This document shows, one piece after another, positions 20,637-23,069 of a stretch of 23,069 nucleotides of DNA. Origin of the DNA: an uncultured Clostridia bacterium (lineage in GTDB: Bacteria > Bacillota > Clostridia > Oscillospirales > Oscillospiraceae); contig CALLZZ010000535.1 of assembly GCA_937858235.1 (NCBI GenBank), forward strand, positions 1-23,069, in the 5' to 3' direction. The first letter of the stretch is position 1; every line of letters begins with the position of its first letter. The translations under genes and the position numbers were made by a program. The notes under the pieces are model-generated. The model made no database searches and was not told the origin of the DNA. It worked only from the letters and a program-made list of their open reading frames with translations.

Positions 20637-23069
20637 GTCTGGATATATTGAAAGGCCACAAATGCATGGTCTGGACGTTCATGGGAAACACCCGGATGTA
20701 CACCGCGTTGAAGAATTACGGAGACCGCCTCTCGCAGGTAGGTCTCTTTTCTTTTAAGGTCGACGCGACCGGGACGATAACCGAAACCGGCGTGGCAATC
20801 AGTGACATGCTGACCTACATCAACAAGTACCCGCACATCACATGGCTGCTCACCGTCCGCAACGACGGTACATCGAGCGTGTTCACAGCCCTTCGCGAGA
20901 ACACCGACGGAGCGCAGGACAAGTTCCTCACTGAGCTCGTCCGAATCATGGAGAAATATCCGTGGTGCGCGGGAGTCGACATCGACCTCGAGCGCGGCGG
21001 CGACTATTACACGCACGCCAAATCCACGGCGATGTTCCGCAACATCTGGAACACGGTCAAAGCATATGACAATTCGAAGAAGGTCAACATCTGCCTGCCC
21101 GGCATGAACTCCGTCAACGGCTCGGTCGGCGGCGAGAACTGGTGCGTATACGCCGATCTGAATCCATACTGCGACACAGCGGCCATAATGAGCTATGGAA
21201 TGGCGTGGGCAGGGAGCGCTCCCGGTCCGGTTTCTCCGAAGGACTGGCTCGACGGGATCTACGACTACGCTGTCAAGGCGATGACACCGGAGAAGGTGTT
21301 CATGGGACTCCCCGCATACGGCTGGAACTGGCAGATCTACGATGCGCCGGAGAACCTCGGCAACACATACCGCGGCGTATCGAACACCTACTACGCGGCG
21401 AAGAACTGGATGACAGGCAAGTACAACTTCACCGACGACTCAGCTCCACAGCCGTTCATCCCGATCCTCGCGTACTGGGACGACTACAACAAGGTGCCGT
21501 ACGCCTTCCCGCAGGTCTACGATTTCGCGGAAGGTCAGGACGCAAGCAGCTACGAGTACCCGCTGATGACCGGAACCTACAACCGCAGGCGTTATCTCAC
21601 TGCCTACAGCAAAACGCAGAAGACCTCGTTCGGAACAATCTACGTGGATCATGACGGAACGCCGGACAGCTGCACAGGCATCGTCTCCTCGGAGAACGGG
21701 ATCGCGGTCATGGGCGACGCGGGAGAAGCAACATACTCCTTTTCCGTATCAAGCGCCGGAACATATGACATTGCCGTCCGGCTCTGCTATCCCTTCTGGG
21801 ACAAGAACGGGATCTATGTATCGGTTGACGGCAGCCAGAAGCATTTCACCGAGTCGCGGCTCTGGTGGCCGTACTGGCGCAGCACCTTCTGGGCTTCGCT
21901 TGCGGACGGCATCAGCCTGTCAGCCGGAACGCACACCATCACGGTGTCGGTCGACGTCAAGGGCGTGCAGTTCTATGGTTTCTGCGTCTGCTCGAATTTC
22001 AGTGAGGAGCCGTCCGCCGGTTCTGCTTCGTTTACCCTTTCTCCGCGGCACTTCATTGATGTGGACGGGAACGAGTGCCAGCCGGACAAGGGCTTCAAGC
22101 TCACCTGCGAAATGCTGAGAAGGAAACCCGACTCCGCGCTCATCTGGTACGAGGACTTCGAGGACTACGGCATGCTCGAAACGAACTACTGGCAGACCAT
22201 TTCCGGCTCATGGAAGGTCTGGCGATCGGACGAGTATTCCGAATCCCGAGTGTATTCGCAGCTTGACGGCAGTGGCAAATTCGCATGGAACTACGACGGA
22301 TTCAAAGACGTCCACCTCCGAGCGCGGCTTGCCTTTCCCGCGGGAAGCACCGGCAAGGCGGGAGTCTTCTGCGGCAGTCTTTTCTGTTGCCTGAACTACG
22401 ATTCTCAGGCTGTGGAGCTGTGGAACGGAAGCACGAGGCTCGGAAGCTACTCGCAGTCGATTCAACAGACGCCATCATCGGATATTCGCACTGATCCGAC
22501 CACCTACACCATCGAGATGCGGATTCGCGGCAGCAACGTGCGCGTCTATTCCGGCGCGTCCAATACGCTCTGTTTCACGGCGACGGTCAGTGGATTCAGC
22601 GGAGGAACCGCCGGATACCAGTCAGACAACCGCACGATCTGCGAACTGCTCCGCATGGGCGACGCGTGGACGTATGAGCCGTACGAACGCTTCGACGTTA
22701 CCTTTCCGGACGGCAGCGTTACGCAATACGGCAGAATCAGTCGGAGCAACTGCACATGGGACGACGAATTCCAGGTGTTCACGCTGACATCGAATATTGA
22801 GGAATCCACGACAAGAAGCGAATCCATCTCGATGGACTACGAGTTCTACCACTCGGCACAGCTCGATCTTGAATGCGGGAACGACTACACAGTGATGATC
22901 ACGCCGAAGGACATCGACATCTGGATCTCGCGCTTGTTCCTTGGTGACGCGGACGGATTCTCGATTCTTTATTATCAGGACGTGGATTCGCTCGTCTACT
23001 GGGCGAATCAGGCCGCGTACCACTGGGGACTCCGCGGAATCGCGATCTGGTCGCTCGGACAGGAGGATT
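20633..23069 (+). CDS. GH18-type glycoside hydrolase with inserted carbohydrate-binding-like domains (3' end outside window)
   Basis: The frame is open from ATG 20633 to the window edge (812 codons, no stop). Residues 1-335 look like most of a GH18 TIM barrel: FKVDATGTITETG, the catalytic strand AGVDIDLERGG with the D-x-D-x-E set (Asp116, Asp118, Glu120), then AIMSYGMAW and VFMGLPAYGWNW. Residues about 338-455 resemble a CBM6/35-like sandwich (AGTYDIAVRLCYPFWDKNG, AGTHTITVSVDVKGV). About 490-670 resemble a concanavalin-like domain (WYEDFEDYG, YTIEMRIRGSNVRVY). The end returns to GH18: FSILYYQDVDSLVYW and GLRGIAIWSLGQED, the usual last strand. The first Asp of DGxDxDxE is Ala here. Likely a tail enzyme degrading host-surface glycan. 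Confidence 0.85.
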   Translation, partial: MSLDILKGHKCMVWTFMGNTRMYTALKNYGDRLSQVGLFSFKVDATGTITETGVAISDMLTYINKYPHITWLLTVRNDGTSSVFTALRENTDGAQDKFLTELVRIMEKYPWCAGVDIDLERGGDYYTHAKSTAMFRNIWNTVKAYDNSKKVNICLPGMNSVNGSVGGENWCVYADLNPYCDTAAIMSYGMAWAGSAPGPVSPKDWLDGIYDYAVKAMTPEKVFMGLPAYGWNWQIYDAPENLGNTYRGVSNTYYAAKNWMTGKYNFTDDSAPQPFIPILAYWDDYNKVPYAFPQVYDFAEGQDASSYEYPLMTGTYNRRRYLTAYSKTQKTSFGTIYVDHDGTPDSCTGIVSSENGIAVMGDAGEATYSFSVSSAGTYDIAVRLCYPFWDKNGIYVSVDGSQKHFTESRLWWPYWRSTFWASLADGISLSAGTHTITVSVDVKGVQFYGFCVCSNFSEEPSAGSASFTLSPRHFIDVDGNECQPDKGFKLTCEMLRRKPDSALIWYEDFEDYGMLETNYWQTISGSWKVWRSDEYSESRVYSQLDGSGKFAWNYDGFKDVHLRARLAFPAGSTGKAGVFCGSLFCCLNYDSQAVELWNGSTRLGSYSQSIQQTPSSDIRTDPTTYTIEMRIRGSNVRVYSGASNTLCFTATVSGFSGGTAGYQSDNRTICELLRMGDAWTYEPYERFDVTFPDGSVTQYGRISRSNCTWDDEFQVFTLTSNIEESTTRSESISMDYEFYHSAQLDLECGNDYTVMITPKDIDIWISRLFLGDADGFSILYYQDVDSLVYWANQAAYHWGLRGIAIWSLGQED

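Overview
The window is a piece of a temperate siphophage, most likely an integrated prophage, with an HK97-type head and a long non-contractile tail. Every gene I can support lies on the + strand, closely packed, in the order packaging, head, connector, tail tube, tape measure, baseplate. The DNA is visibly GC-rich and most genes have strong AGGAGG-like ribosome binding sites. Gene content resembles phages of GC-rich gut Firmicutes (Clostridia), but the host is an inference because no host gene is present.

Layout: 3-74 is the tail end of an HNH endonuclease. 75-210 is a non-coding gap that may hold the cos/packaging site. 211-762 is the small terminase (P27 type). 763-3862 holds two overlapping DNA methyltransferase genes: a ParB-domain adenine/N4-type enzyme and a C5-cytosine enzyme with a large repetitive target-recognition region. 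3863-5970 is an accessory insert of five small genes in two mini-operons, each preceded by a copy of the same non-coding leader. Two hairpins follow. 6087-7694 is the large terminase, so the two terminase subunits are about 5.3 kb apart. Then come a 23-residue hydrophobic mini-protein missed by size cut-offs (7709-7780), portal, ClpP-like prohead protease and major capsid protein. A hairpin at 11098-11133 follows the capsid gene.

Four small connector/tail-completion genes (11146-12477) lead to the major tail protein. Its frame is cut by a TAG codon at 13020-13022 but stays open for 28 more codons, up to the next gene. The tail-assembly chaperone pair (13113-13651) carries an A AAA AAC slippery site plus a perfect 8-bp stem, a clear programmed -1 frameshift signal. 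The tape measure (951 aa) contains 21 back-to-back 11-residue repeats. The baseplate has a Dit protein with an added lectin-like domain, a Tal protein with a C-terminal sandwich-like domain, two small proteins sharing a VTDCTGTI motif, and a large GH18 glycosidase-like protein that runs off the right edge. Its TIM barrel appears to be split by about 400 residues of carbohydrate-binding-like domains.

The genes would act together in late infection: DNA methylation, genome cutting and packaging, head maturation, tail assembly, then cell-surface polysaccharide binding and degradation. The least explained features are the duplicated leader and its small-gene cassette, the amber codon in the tail-tube gene, and the split GH18 domain. 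I saw no integrase, repressor, lysis gene, tRNA or CRISPR array in the window.
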